Positions 6,443-13,685 of a DNA stretch of 59,817 nucleotides are shown here, piece after piece (the first letter of the stretch is position 1; the number at the start of each line of letters is the position of its first letter). Origin of the DNA: a virus; the IMG/VR virus record IMGVR_UViG_3300012920_000042, positions 1-59,817 of that record. The stretch is one strand, 5' to 3'. The position numbers were made by a program, and so were the translations under genes. A model generated the notes under the pieces. That model did no database searches. It saw nothing but the letters and a program-made list of their open reading frames with translations, and was not told the origin of the DNA.

Positions 6443-7501
6443 CTATTTATTTGTGGCTAATGCTCTTTCATATAATTGTTGGCTAGCCAAGTTTTTAGCC
6501 TTAGCCTCACATTGTATGTCAAAGTCGTCCCAGAATGACAATGCCCAATCGTTAGCATCGTCATTTGGATAGTAGTCTGAGTGTGCTCTAAGTTTTTGTT
6601 TCTTAGCACCAGACTCTAAAAGGTCAGGTATGGAATGTAAGGAATCATGCCTGTTTCCTTCATCAATTCTGCTTGATTGATCCAGCCATTCATCTCTGCT
6701 GTAACTGTAATGTAGAGTAGGCCTAACACCGCGCCAACTATCAATGACCCTTTTAACACGGTCATCATCTGCTTGAATATATTCTTCATTTCTAATCCAA
6801 TGGTGATGTATATCTAATACAAGTGCCAAATGTTTTTCAAGTTTAAGACTTTCATCTAAGCCATGGCACATTTCATCATTCTCGATAGTAATGATGTTTC
6901 TGGCCTCAGGTGATAGCCTCGGTAATACTTCTATAAGTCCTTCAGCACCTTTCCTGCCGGAAATGTGTACATTGCACTTGAAGTCTTGGAACTCTTTGCC
7001 ATAGCCCATCCAACGTGCCATGTTCACGTGATACTCAAATTCGTCAATGCTACGTTCTACTACGTCATCATTGTCCGAAGCAAGGACACAAAACTGACCA
7101 GGATGAAAACTGAGCTTAACGTCATGCTTACGAGCATGATCACCAACTCTTCGGAATCCACGTTCAAGTTCTGAAAGAACTGTTTTATCTTCGAATACAT
7201 AACGCCAGTTAGGCTCTGTAGCCATAGGAATCTGATTGCTACCTAACCGGACCATTCTCCTTTCAGCAGGCAATGAGCCTACATAATCCACTAGATTGTA
7301 TGCACTCTGCATATTATGTCGTGCAATTTCTAGTAATCTGTCTTCAGCAACAGAACGCTCTTGTCTGTTACACCATGCAACTGTAGTCTGCCTTTCTGTG
7401 TAGTTCTGCTGTATTTCTTTGAGGATTTTGGGTTTCTGTGTTTGATCGCTGTCTAAATATTTACAACAGAAGCCAATTCTTTTAACGTTATTGTTAAACA
7501 T
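6443..7501 (-). CDS. uvdE: UV damage endonuclease (UvdE family)
   Basis: 352 aa. It has the UVDE TIM-barrel landmarks in order: IGFCCKYLDS at the N-terminus, MVRLGSNQIP, LSFHPGQFCVLAS, NVHISGRKG, IITIENDE and LVLDIHHHW. The histidines and acidic residues are the metal-ligand set of the family. The enzyme nicks 5' to UV photoproducts and other lesions, giving light-independent repair fitting a surface-ocean virus. It overlaps the upstream 91-aa gene by 8 nt and is probably read from that gene's sigma70 promoter, so it may be expressed early. Confidence 0.9.
   Translation of the reverse strand: MFNNNVKRIGFCCKYLDSDQTQKPKILKEIQQNYTERQTTVAWCNRQERSVAEDRLLEIARHNMQSAYNLVDYVGSLPAERRMVRLGSNQIPMATEPNWRYVFEDKTVLSELERGFRRVGDHARKHDVKLSFHPGQFCVLASDNDDVVERSIDEFEYHVNMARWMGYGKEFQDFKCNVHISGRKGAEGLIEVLPRLSPEARNIITIENDEMCHGLDESLKLEKHLALVLDIHHHWIRNEEYIQADDDRVKRVIDSWRGVRPTLHYSYSRDEWLDQSSRIDEGNRHDSLHSIPDLLESGAKKQKLRAHSDYYPNDDANDWALSFWDDFDIQCEAKAKNLASQQLYERALATNK
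6444..6451 (-). promoter_or_regulatory. Late promoter for the FkbM/glycosyltransferase pair
   Basis: AATAAATA on the minus strand inside the 3' end of the UV endonuclease gene. The predicted leader is about 15 nt and carries AGGGTAAC. Confidence 0.5.
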
Positions 7502-7769
7502 TTTTCTTTAGTAGTCCAAGTGTTGTGTCAATTGTTTTCTTAGGATTCTCATCTTTCTCAAATATTTTAGCATCTAATACAGGCTTTGTCAATGCTTGTA
7601 GCATATAAATCATGCTGTGACTTAGCTCTTCTAAATTTTCGCCAAAAGGTGTTATTCCTTTCTCAGTGATCATGTCTGGCTGTTCGTTTTTATAGAATAC
7701 TTCATGTATTTGATAAAATTCTTCGCCATCTTCATGTGTGTGTTTTACCACACGATAGTTCCAAGTCAT
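7494..7769 (-). CDS. Conserved small phage protein, function unknown
   Basis: 91 aa. It starts MTWNYRVVKHTHEDGEEFY, a type of short beta-rich protein common in marine T4-like phages (WNYRV near the start, PFGENLEEL in the middle). It has no catalytic motif. It leads the operon with the UV endonuclease, overlapping it by 8 nt, behind a sigma70 promoter and a TAGGAG Shine-Dalgarno sequence. Confidence 0.7.
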   Translation of the reverse strand: MTWNYRVVKHTHEDGEEFYQIHEVFYKNEQPDMITEKGITPFGENLEELSHSMIYMLQALTKPVLDAKIFEKDENPKKTIDTTLGLLKKNV

Positions 7770-7789
7770 ATGTACTCCTAGTTAGAACT

Positions 7790-7817
7790 ATTATACAACA
7801 TATTATCTTTATGTCAA
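7790..7817 (-). promoter_or_regulatory. Sigma70 promoter for the 91-aa/uvdE operon
   Basis: TTGACA (7817-7812), a 16-nt spacer and TATAAT (7795-7790) on the minus strand. Confidence 0.75.
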
Positions 7818-7874
7818 TCATTAATTTTAGAAAAATATGTTATGTAAAAACATTCAATTTTAGGAATTATAACT

Positions 7875-8480
7875 ATGGCAACAGTAAAGAAATACAATTT
7901 AGCAGGTTTAAATGCTAATGTTGAACTAGGTAAACAAGGTTCTTACATCACTGGCGCATCAGGAAAAGTTGGCTTTTATGCTAACGGTGGTGCATTAACT
8001 AAGTTAGAGATTGCAGATGCGACAGCGGCCACAGAAGCAGTAACTAAAAGCCAGTTAGATGCAGTAGCGGCAGAACTTATTCAGCATATTACTTTAGATT
8101 TTGATTACGATTCAGCAGATTCAAACATTGCCAGTATCTCGGCAGGCAGTAGAATAATCAGTGTTACAGTTGATATTCCTACAGCATGGACGGCTCCGAA
8201 CAATACTGCAACATATATTGAAGTAGGCGATTCATCAAACAACAGCAGATTTATCCGAGCAGGTGATGTTGATGTGCTTAAAGCAGGTCAATACCATTCT
8301 CAATATCAATACGAATACCAAACAGCAGATAACTTACAGATTAACATTGTTGAAGGTACTGCGTCAGCAGGTACTGGAACAGTTAGTGTTGTACTAGCAA
8401 GTGATAGTGTTACAGTTACTGATTACGGTTCAATTACACAATCGCAAAATAGTAACAGCGATCTTGGTAACATATCTTAA
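7875..8480 (+). CDS. Virion-type protein, paralogue of the next gene
   Basis: 201 aa, rich in Thr/Ser/Ala/Gly with a beta-structured look. It shares a plan with the following gene: a KxYxLxGxxxxVELGKxG opening, a (T)EAVTKSQLDA helix near residue 62, then a beta domain with many small residues. The AVTxSQL element also appears in the large fibre-like protein at 34337-37498, so a fibre, collar or decoration role is likely. No obvious late octamer lies directly upstream; an AGGAAT Shine-Dalgarno sequence precedes the ATG. Confidence 0.6.
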   Translation: MATVKKYNLAGLNANVELGKQGSYITGASGKVGFYANGGALTKLEIADATAATEAVTKSQLDAVAAELIQHITLDFDYDSADSNIASISAGSRIISVTVDIPTAWTAPNNTATYIEVGDSSNNSRFIRAGDVDVLKAGQYHSQYQYEYQTADNLQINIVEGTASAGTGTVSVVLASDSVTVTDYGSITQSQNSNSDLGNIS

Positions 8481-8492
8481 TAGGAGTTTAGT

Positions 8493-9035
8493 ATGGTAGA
8501 TGCAGTAAAAAATTATGGCTTAACAGGTGTAGCAAAAGAAGTTGAACTTGGAAAGTCAGGCAACAAGATTGATGGTGAAACAAGCAGTTCAAAGATTAGT
8601 CTTAGAAATAATTCCGATGCCTTGATAAGAGCCGAGATTGCCGATGGAACTGAATCTACCCATGCTGTAACTCAAAGCCAATTAGATTCCATACAGTCCA
8701 GTAAAGTAGGTGTTAGCGAACATACAGTTAATTTTGATGACAGCAGTCCAGTAACATTATGTACTGTGAATGCTGGTACAAGAGTATTAAGTGTAACAAT
8801 GGAAAAAGGTACAGGTAACTGGACCAATGCAACTGCAACTACAAATATCACAGTAGGAGATGCGGCAGACCCAGATAGACTGTTTACTTCATTTGATTAT
8901 GAAGGTGCTCAAGTAATTGATCAAACAGATCATACTTACTCTGCACAAACAGCCTTAATTGCTACTATTACACAAGGTGGTGCAACAGCAGGTACGGCTA
9001 CAATATTAGTTAGATACGCAGGTTCATTAGCATAA
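8493..9035 (+). CDS. Virion-type protein, paralogue of the previous gene
   Basis: 180 aa. The opening KNYGLTGVAKEVELGKSG and the HAVTQSQLDS helix align with the gene 12 nt upstream, while the beta part has diverged. Tandem duplication followed by divergence is the simplest reading, as often seen for fibre or decoration proteins. It has a good TAGGAG Shine-Dalgarno sequence. Confidence 0.6.
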   Translation: MVDAVKNYGLTGVAKEVELGKSGNKIDGETSSSKISLRNNSDALIRAEIADGTESTHAVTQSQLDSIQSSKVGVSEHTVNFDDSSPVTLCTVNAGTRVLSVTMEKGTGNWTNATATTNITVGDAADPDRLFTSFDYEGAQVIDQTDHTYSAQTALIATITQGGATAGTATILVRYAGSLA

Positions 9036-9038
9036 GAT

Positions 9039-9695
9039 ATGAAGTTGTCGGACATCAAACTCGAGGCCAAGAAACCTAAGCAGGTTAAAGCCAAAAGTAA
9101 AAAGCCAAAGATAGTAAAACCAAATAAGGGTGGTAGTTCAAAACACCCTTATAGAGGTTCGCTTGTTGGTGAAGATTTAACTAGACGTCAAGCAATTAAA
9201 GGTTTAAGAGATGCTATAGGAGACTTCCTTGATTTTACAAAAGGTCAAGGCATGATATCTATTGCAGATGTACAACAAAACTTTGATCAGTTAGCATTAA
9301 AGTTTTATAATTTAACAGGCACAAACTTTACAGAAGGTAAAAAGCCTGAACTTCCAAAACAAAACAATCCAGTAGCAAAACACTCTCGCAATAAGAGTGG
9401 TGCTGGTGCTCACAAATCACCAAAAGATTATGACAGAAGAAAGGAAAAGCAGGATCTAAGAAAACAATTAGACGAAGCACCTTTAGTCATGCATCTAAAA
9501 GACGCAGACAATATTGCCATAGATAAAACAGATAAGTGGTTAAAATCACACTATGAAAAAGGCAATCCAGAGAAAAAAATGTCTGCGTACAAAAAACTAG
9601 GGAACCTAGTTGGTTATGAGATATCCCCGAGAGGCGAGGATACTGTTATTTTCAAAAGATTTTTCACACAGACAGAGAATAAAAAAAATAAATAA
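9039..9695 (+). CDS. Basic protein with capsid-targeting-like N-terminus
   Basis: 218 aa and highly basic in its first 45 residues (repeated KKPK, KAKSKKPK). It opens MKLSDIKLEAKKP, close to the N-terminal peptide shared by many proteins in this window. An internal QLDEAP (near residue 145) has the L-x-E-A form of a T4-type prohead-protease site. The pieces would be a Lys-rich DNA-binding part and a C-terminal globular part (GYEISPRGED). A packaged internal protein is inferred. It follows the paralogue pair by 3 nt. Confidence 0.5.
   Translation: MKLSDIKLEAKKPKQVKAKSKKPKIVKPNKGGSSKHPYRGSLVGEDLTRRQAIKGLRDAIGDFLDFTKGQGMISIADVQQNFDQLALKFYNLTGTNFTEGKKPELPKQNNPVAKHSRNKSGAGAHKSPKDYDRRKEKQDLRKQLDEAPLVMHLKDADNIAIDKTDKWLKSHYEKGNPEKKMSAYKKLGNLVGYEISPRGEDTVIFKRFFTQTENKKNK
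9687..9694 (+). promoter_or_regulatory. Late promoter for the small membrane protein
   Basis: AATAAATA overlapping the end of the previous gene, with predicted +1 at 9700 and GGAG in the short leader. Confidence 0.5.
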
Positions 9696-9710
9696 TTAAG
9701 GAGTGCAATC

Positions 9711-9896
9711 ATGAATTATTTAAATTTAGCAAAAGACTGGGTCATGGCTAGACTCGGTGAAAGAACATCATGGGACGGCGGTGTTATTATAGCAGTAAGT
9801 ATACTGGCTCTAATCGCAAGTCCAATGATTAAGTGGGCCGCATGGGCAGGTTTGCTCTACGGTGCATGGGCCATCTATAAGGAAGAATCTAAATAA
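9711..9896 (+). CDS. Small single-span membrane protein
   Basis: 61 aa. There is one long hydrophobic segment from about residue 24 to 55 (VIIAVSILALIASP and WAAWAGLLYGAWAIY), possibly two short spans, with a charged tail KEESK. Such proteins are common beside virion genes in marine T4-like phages. A holin-like or membrane-anchor role cannot be told from sequence. A strong GGAG Shine-Dalgarno sequence precedes it. Confidence 0.65.
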   Translation: MNYLNLAKDWVMARLGERTSWDGGVIIAVSILALIASPMIKWAAWAGLLYGAWAIYKEESK

Positions 9897-9916
9897 AATT
9901 AATTTTTCCTTTCTTT

Positions 9917-9924
9917 GATAAATA
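9917..9924 (+). promoter_or_regulatory. Late promoter, leaderless type
   Basis: GATAAATA, CTACT, then ATG at 9930. This decides the start against an in-frame TTG at 9915, which lies inside the promoter. Confidence 0.75.
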
Positions 9925-9929
9925 CTACT

Positions 9930-12605
9930 ATGAACCTCAAAGACATAGTAGTATTATCAGAGACACCAGAAGACGAAGCCTTACTGGATAAGGCCGAGTC
10001 TGCATTTGCTCAGGTCAGAGCAACAACCAAAGATATAAAATATGATGATACAGCCATTGAGATATTATCTAAAGTGGGTACTATTGCTGATGAACTAAGT
10101 CAAGAGGAAGTATTGCAAGAACTTGAATACTTAGAAAGAGCAGTATTCGACGCAAAAAACAAATTAGAATCTACAGTATACGGATTAGAAGAACCTTTTG
10201 AGGATTTAATTCGCACACTAAGAAATAAAATCGACGATGAAGAATTAGATCGAGAGTATAACGAAGAAAGTAAATTTGCTCAACCACAACCAAAAGGCAA
10301 AAGCATGTTAGATTTCATGCGTGAGCCTCCGCAAGAAAAGTTCCAATATAAAAAACACGAAAGTCCTTTAACAAACTTTGACAAGTATTTTAAATATTTC
10401 TTAGTTCCAAGAGGACTTAAAGTAGATTATCAAGAAGCATGGAATGACTTTAAAAAGGAATTTGGTCACATGTTTCCTCAAGATGATAATCCAAACTTCA
10501 TGGACGAAACAGCAATGGCAAACCCTGCCTTAGATGCCGAGTTTATTCAGTGGTTAGCAAAGAAAGGTGAAAACAGCCTATTCGCGTATAGATTAGGTGA
10601 TATAGATGACCCTGAGATAATGAACTTATTAAAGCAAGAGTATTATCAAGAGAAAGGACTTTATCCAGGTGATGGTGGTGCTACTGCCACTGATGCCGCA
10701 AAAGCAAGAGCAAAAGCGGCTGGCGATAGTTTACAAACTCACAGTATGCACGAAGATGAAGAAAACATGATTGGCGAGCCTGATGATTACTATGATGCTG
10801 AAGAAAGAAAAGAAGCATACCAAGAACTTAAAGATGCATTACAAGGCAACTACATGGACGACTATATCAAAGTTGGGGCATGTCCTAACTGTGCTGGTAC
10901 TGGTTATCAAGATGCTGAAGATGAAGTATGGGACGATGAAGAAGGCGAGTACGTTGAAGGAAACGAATGTGATGGCTTTGGTAGATACGGTTGTGATGAA
11001 GGTGAAATGATGGGTGCTAGTTGGGTTGACATTGTTAAACATGATGAACGTCAAGCAGAACGTAAAGCATTAAGAGACAAACCACAACCAAGCGACGACT
11101 TGCTGTACAAGTCTGCAAAACATTTACATAAAGAATACGTTATCGACAGAGGTACACATAACGCATTTGAAATAAGCAATTTATTAAGACAGATGTACCC
11201 AGAAATAAGTAAGCCGAAGGCTAGGGAAATAGGTGCTAAAGTGTTAGGTGATTATAAACAAGAAAGTATACAAGAAGGTGTTAAAAGTGAGAAAGCAGTA
11301 AGAATATTAGTAGACATGTTCGATGATGGTCTTGATAATTTTAGCAGTGAAGAAGAATTAGAATCAGCAGTAAGCTCAGAAGCGGGAAGATTAACATACC
11401 AACTAGGCGACTTCGATATAGGTAAAGCAACTGAAGATGCTTTGACTATACTCAGAGACTATAACATGGATGACTATCCAGGCTCCATTGACAGAGATTA
11501 CGATGCTAGATATGAAGATGTAGCACAAGGCTACATAACATTTTCTGATTTTATTAAAAAAGCAAAACAGACTCAAGAATTTAAAGTAATTAGAGATAAA
11601 GAACTTATGCTAAAAGCATATGAACTATTTTCAAAAGGTGTTGCTAAAACACCAGACGAAGCAATTGGTATGGCACAGGCACACATGGATAATATGGCTT
11701 ACGAAGGTAAGTCACCACATAAAAAAGGCACAAAGAAATATAAGAAACACATGGCGGCTATGCATGCCGGTGAAAGTGTATTAAGTGGACCTACAAAGAA
11801 GAATATGAGACTTAAAGAGTTAAGTCCTGCAAGAGATAATAGTGCAAACGAACAGAAAGTTGCTGAACTAATTAAAAAAGCAATCAAAGATCCTAAAGGT
11901 GAAGATGCATATGATTTATATGCAGAACTAGAAAGTGAGAATCCTGAACTTGCTGACTTATACAAAGATGTAGCATTACATCAATACGAAGTTAATCTCG
12001 AAGAAGGCAAAGGTGCAATCAGAGGCGGACTTGCCGCTTTATTGCTTTTACTAGGATTGAATACAGCGAACGAATTCACAAGTGCTAAGAATACACCATT
12101 AGGACAAGACTTAAAAGTAGCGGCACAACAAGCCGGAGAACATGCCGACATTGCTAAGTTTTATTACAAGAACTTAGATCTCTATGTTGAAGAAAACGAC
12201 ATGAGAACATTAGTAAACTTAAAAATAATGTTCGATAATGATGACCCAAGATTCGATCCAGCAAGAGATGATGTTGAAGATTTTCTCAGAAATCAAGCAA
12301 GATTGCCTGAGCCAACTAACGAAAGAAAGTTTAGAGATCAAGGTGTAATGGATGTTGTTACAGACAGAAGAGGCAAAGAGTTTAAGTTTGATAAAGATAG
12401 CAAACAGTTCAAATCATTAGATGGTGAAATAGCAGATCCTAAAACTCCATTAGGTAAAGATTTGATGAGACTTAGAAAAAATCAAATGAAGAGAACAACA
12501 CCAAGTTACAATGCAAAACTTAAAACACCGGGTGGACTTAAAACTGTAAGCAAAGAAGGTTGGAGTCCAGAGCAAGCCGGAAGAAAGTATTGGTGGTCTA
12601 AATAA
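9930..12605 (+). CDS. Large acidic multi-module protein with prohead-protease-type sites
   Basis: 891 aa, acidic and helix-rich. It opens MNLKDIVVLSE-TPED with an L-x-E site after residue 11. Further [LI]-x-E-G candidates are IQEG and LEEG. A DnaJ-like zinc motif CPNCAGTGY starts near residue 318 and is completed by CDGFGRYGC about 30 residues later. A GKSPHKKGTKKYKKHM basic patch and a short hydrophobic stretch LAALLLLLGL near residue 700 follow. No enzyme is recognised. The picture is a polyprotein carried in the capsid and cut by the phage protease. Expression is late and, by promoter spacing, leaderless. Confidence 0.6.
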   Translation: MNLKDIVVLSETPEDEALLDKAESAFAQVRATTKDIKYDDTAIEILSKVGTIADELSQEEVLQELEYLERAVFDAKNKLESTVYGLEEPFEDLIRTLRNKIDDEELDREYNEESKFAQPQPKGKSMLDFMREPPQEKFQYKKHESPLTNFDKYFKYFLVPRGLKVDYQEAWNDFKKEFGHMFPQDDNPNFMDETAMANPALDAEFIQWLAKKGENSLFAYRLGDIDDPEIMNLLKQEYYQEKGLYPGDGGATATDAAKARAKAAGDSLQTHSMHEDEENMIGEPDDYYDAEERKEAYQELKDALQGNYMDDYIKVGACPNCAGTGYQDAEDEVWDDEEGEYVEGNECDGFGRYGCDEGEMMGASWVDIVKHDERQAERKALRDKPQPSDDLLYKSAKHLHKEYVIDRGTHNAFEISNLLRQMYPEISKPKAREIGAKVLGDYKQESIQEGVKSEKAVRILVDMFDDGLDNFSSEEELESAVSSEAGRLTYQLGDFDIGKATEDALTILRDYNMDDYPGSIDRDYDARYEDVAQGYITFSDFIKKAKQTQEFKVIRDKELMLKAYELFSKGVAKTPDEAIGMAQAHMDNMAYEGKSPHKKGTKKYKKHMAAMHAGESVLSGPTKKNMRLKELSPARDNSANEQKVAELIKKAIKDPKGEDAYDLYAELESENPELADLYKDVALHQYEVNLEEGKGAIRGGLAALLLLLGLNTANEFTSAKNTPLGQDLKVAAQQAGEHADIAKFYYKNLDLYVEENDMRTLVNLKIMFDNDDPRFDPARDDVEDFLRNQARLPEPTNERKFRDQGVMDVVTDRRGKEFKFDKDSKQFKSLDGEIADPKTPLGKDLMRLRKNQMKRTTPSYNAKLKTPGGLKTVSKEGWSPEQAGRKYWWSK

Positions 12606-12607
12606 CA

Positions 12608-12615
12608 TATAAATA
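12608..12615 (+). promoter_or_regulatory. Late promoter, leaderless type
   Basis: A perfect T4 late octamer TATAAATA, then GTAGC, then ATG at 12621. Confidence 0.8.
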
Positions 12616-12620
12616 GTAGC

Positions 12621-13160
12621 ATGTTGCATGTTACTGAATTAGATTACAAAACAAACCCACAACGTTTAAAAGAAGAACTAGATAGTTTACTAGAGGACGT
12701 TGGATTTGCAAATCCTAATCAACTAACACTAACTAGTGTACTTGGTAACAATCAATGGACAGAAAGCACAGGTAAAATACAGCATTTACAATATCCTGAA
12801 AAAGCATACAGCCAAATAAACGAACGTCTCAAAGGCACTTACTTTGAAGAAATCATAAACCAGTTTCCATCATATACACGTTGGAGATTATTAAAATTAC
12901 CTTCCCACAATAACTACAGTATTCATTCTGATAGCGACAATGGTAAAATGAATATTAGATGTCATATACCAGTTGTTACTAATCCTGATGCATACTTGAT
13001 GTTTTTTGATGAAAGAACAAAGCCAAAGATGTATCATTTAGAAGTAGGCAATGCATATGAAGTAAACACAACAGGTTTACATAGTGCAATTAATTTTGGA
13101 TGGCAAGATAGATATCACATAGTTGGAGTAAGATATGAAAATAGCAATAACAGGACATAG
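12621..13160 (+). CDS. Aspartyl/asparaginyl beta-hydroxylase-like 2OG-Fe(II) oxygenase
   Basis: 179 aa. The cupin-type oxygenase landmarks are RWRLLKLPSHNNYSIHSDSD (HxD iron ligands), RCHIPVVTNPDAYLMFF, and the distal histidine strand NTTGLHSAINFG followed by DRYHIV (arginine for 2-oxoglutarate). The substrate is unknown; related enzymes hydroxylate Asp/Asn side chains. It overlaps the SDR gene by 26 nt, so the two may act in sequence as hydroxylation and oxidation. The promoter lies directly on the start codon. Confidence 0.75.
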   Translation: MLHVTELDYKTNPQRLKEELDSLLEDVGFANPNQLTLTSVLGNNQWTESTGKIQHLQYPEKAYSQINERLKGTYFEEIINQFPSYTRWRLLKLPSHNNYSIHSDSDNGKMNIRCHIPVVTNPDAYLMFFDERTKPKMYHLEVGNAYEVNTTGLHSAINFGWQDRYHIVGVRYENSNNRT

Positions 13161-13674
13161 TAAAGGCATAGGTAAAGCATTATACGATACTTTGTCTGCT
13201 GAACATGAAGTCGAAGGCTTTAGCAGAAGCAATGGATTTGATATACAGAATACAAACCTCATTGTGAGAGCAGTAAAAGGTTTTGATGTATTTGTAAACA
13301 ATGCTTACTTTGATTTAAAGCAGGTAGACATACTTAATAGTTTATGGCAGAAATGGAAATATGATGAGACTAAAACTATTGTAAACATCAGTAGTATGAG
13401 TAAGTATCCAGGACTCAGTGGAAACGAAACAGGTTATTCTGCACACAAGGCCGCACTATCACATCAAGCATTTTTATTAATGTTTTCTGACAGGCAACGC
13501 AAGTGCAGAATGATAAATGTAAATCCAGGTTATGTAGAAACAAACATGACTTCTAGTAATCATGGAAAAGTAAACATGCTAACACCCGAAGAGAGTGTAC
13601 AGCCGATTGCATTTGCAATAAATCAACCACAACATATAGAAATAGGCGAATTAAGTATCTGGCGACCTTTCTGA
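13135..13674 (+). CDS. Short-chain dehydrogenase/reductase (SDR)
   Basis: 179 aa, shorter than the classical 250. The Rossmann nucleotide site is ITGHSKGIGKAL (residues 5-16), followed by DVFVNNAY (the NNAG-type strand), IVNISSMSKYPG (catalytic Ser), YSAHKAALSHQ (the YxxxK pair) and VNPGYVETNM. The family's middle helices are trimmed. It is an NAD(P)-dependent oxidoreductase of unknown substrate. The start is supported by GGAG 6-7 nt upstream inside the hydroxylase gene. Confidence 0.85.
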   Translation: MKIAITGHSKGIGKALYDTLSAEHEVEGFSRSNGFDIQNTNLIVRAVKGFDVFVNNAYFDLKQVDILNSLWQKWKYDETKTIVNISSMSKYPGLSGNETGYSAHKAALSHQAFLLMFSDRQRKCRMINVNPGYVETNMTSSNHGKVNMLTPEESVQPIAFAINQPQHIEIGELSIWRPF

Positions 13675-13680
13675 TAAATA
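13673..13680 (+). promoter_or_regulatory. Late promoter, leaderless type
   Basis: GATAAATA overlapping the SDR stop codon, then GTAAT, then ATG at 13686. Confidence 0.8.
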
Positions 13681-13685
13681 GTAAT

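Noticed and set aside
9896-9930. TTG at 9915 as start of the 891-aa protein
   Set aside because: It lies inside the late promoter; the ATG at 9930 fits the 5-nt rule and starts the conserved leader peptide.
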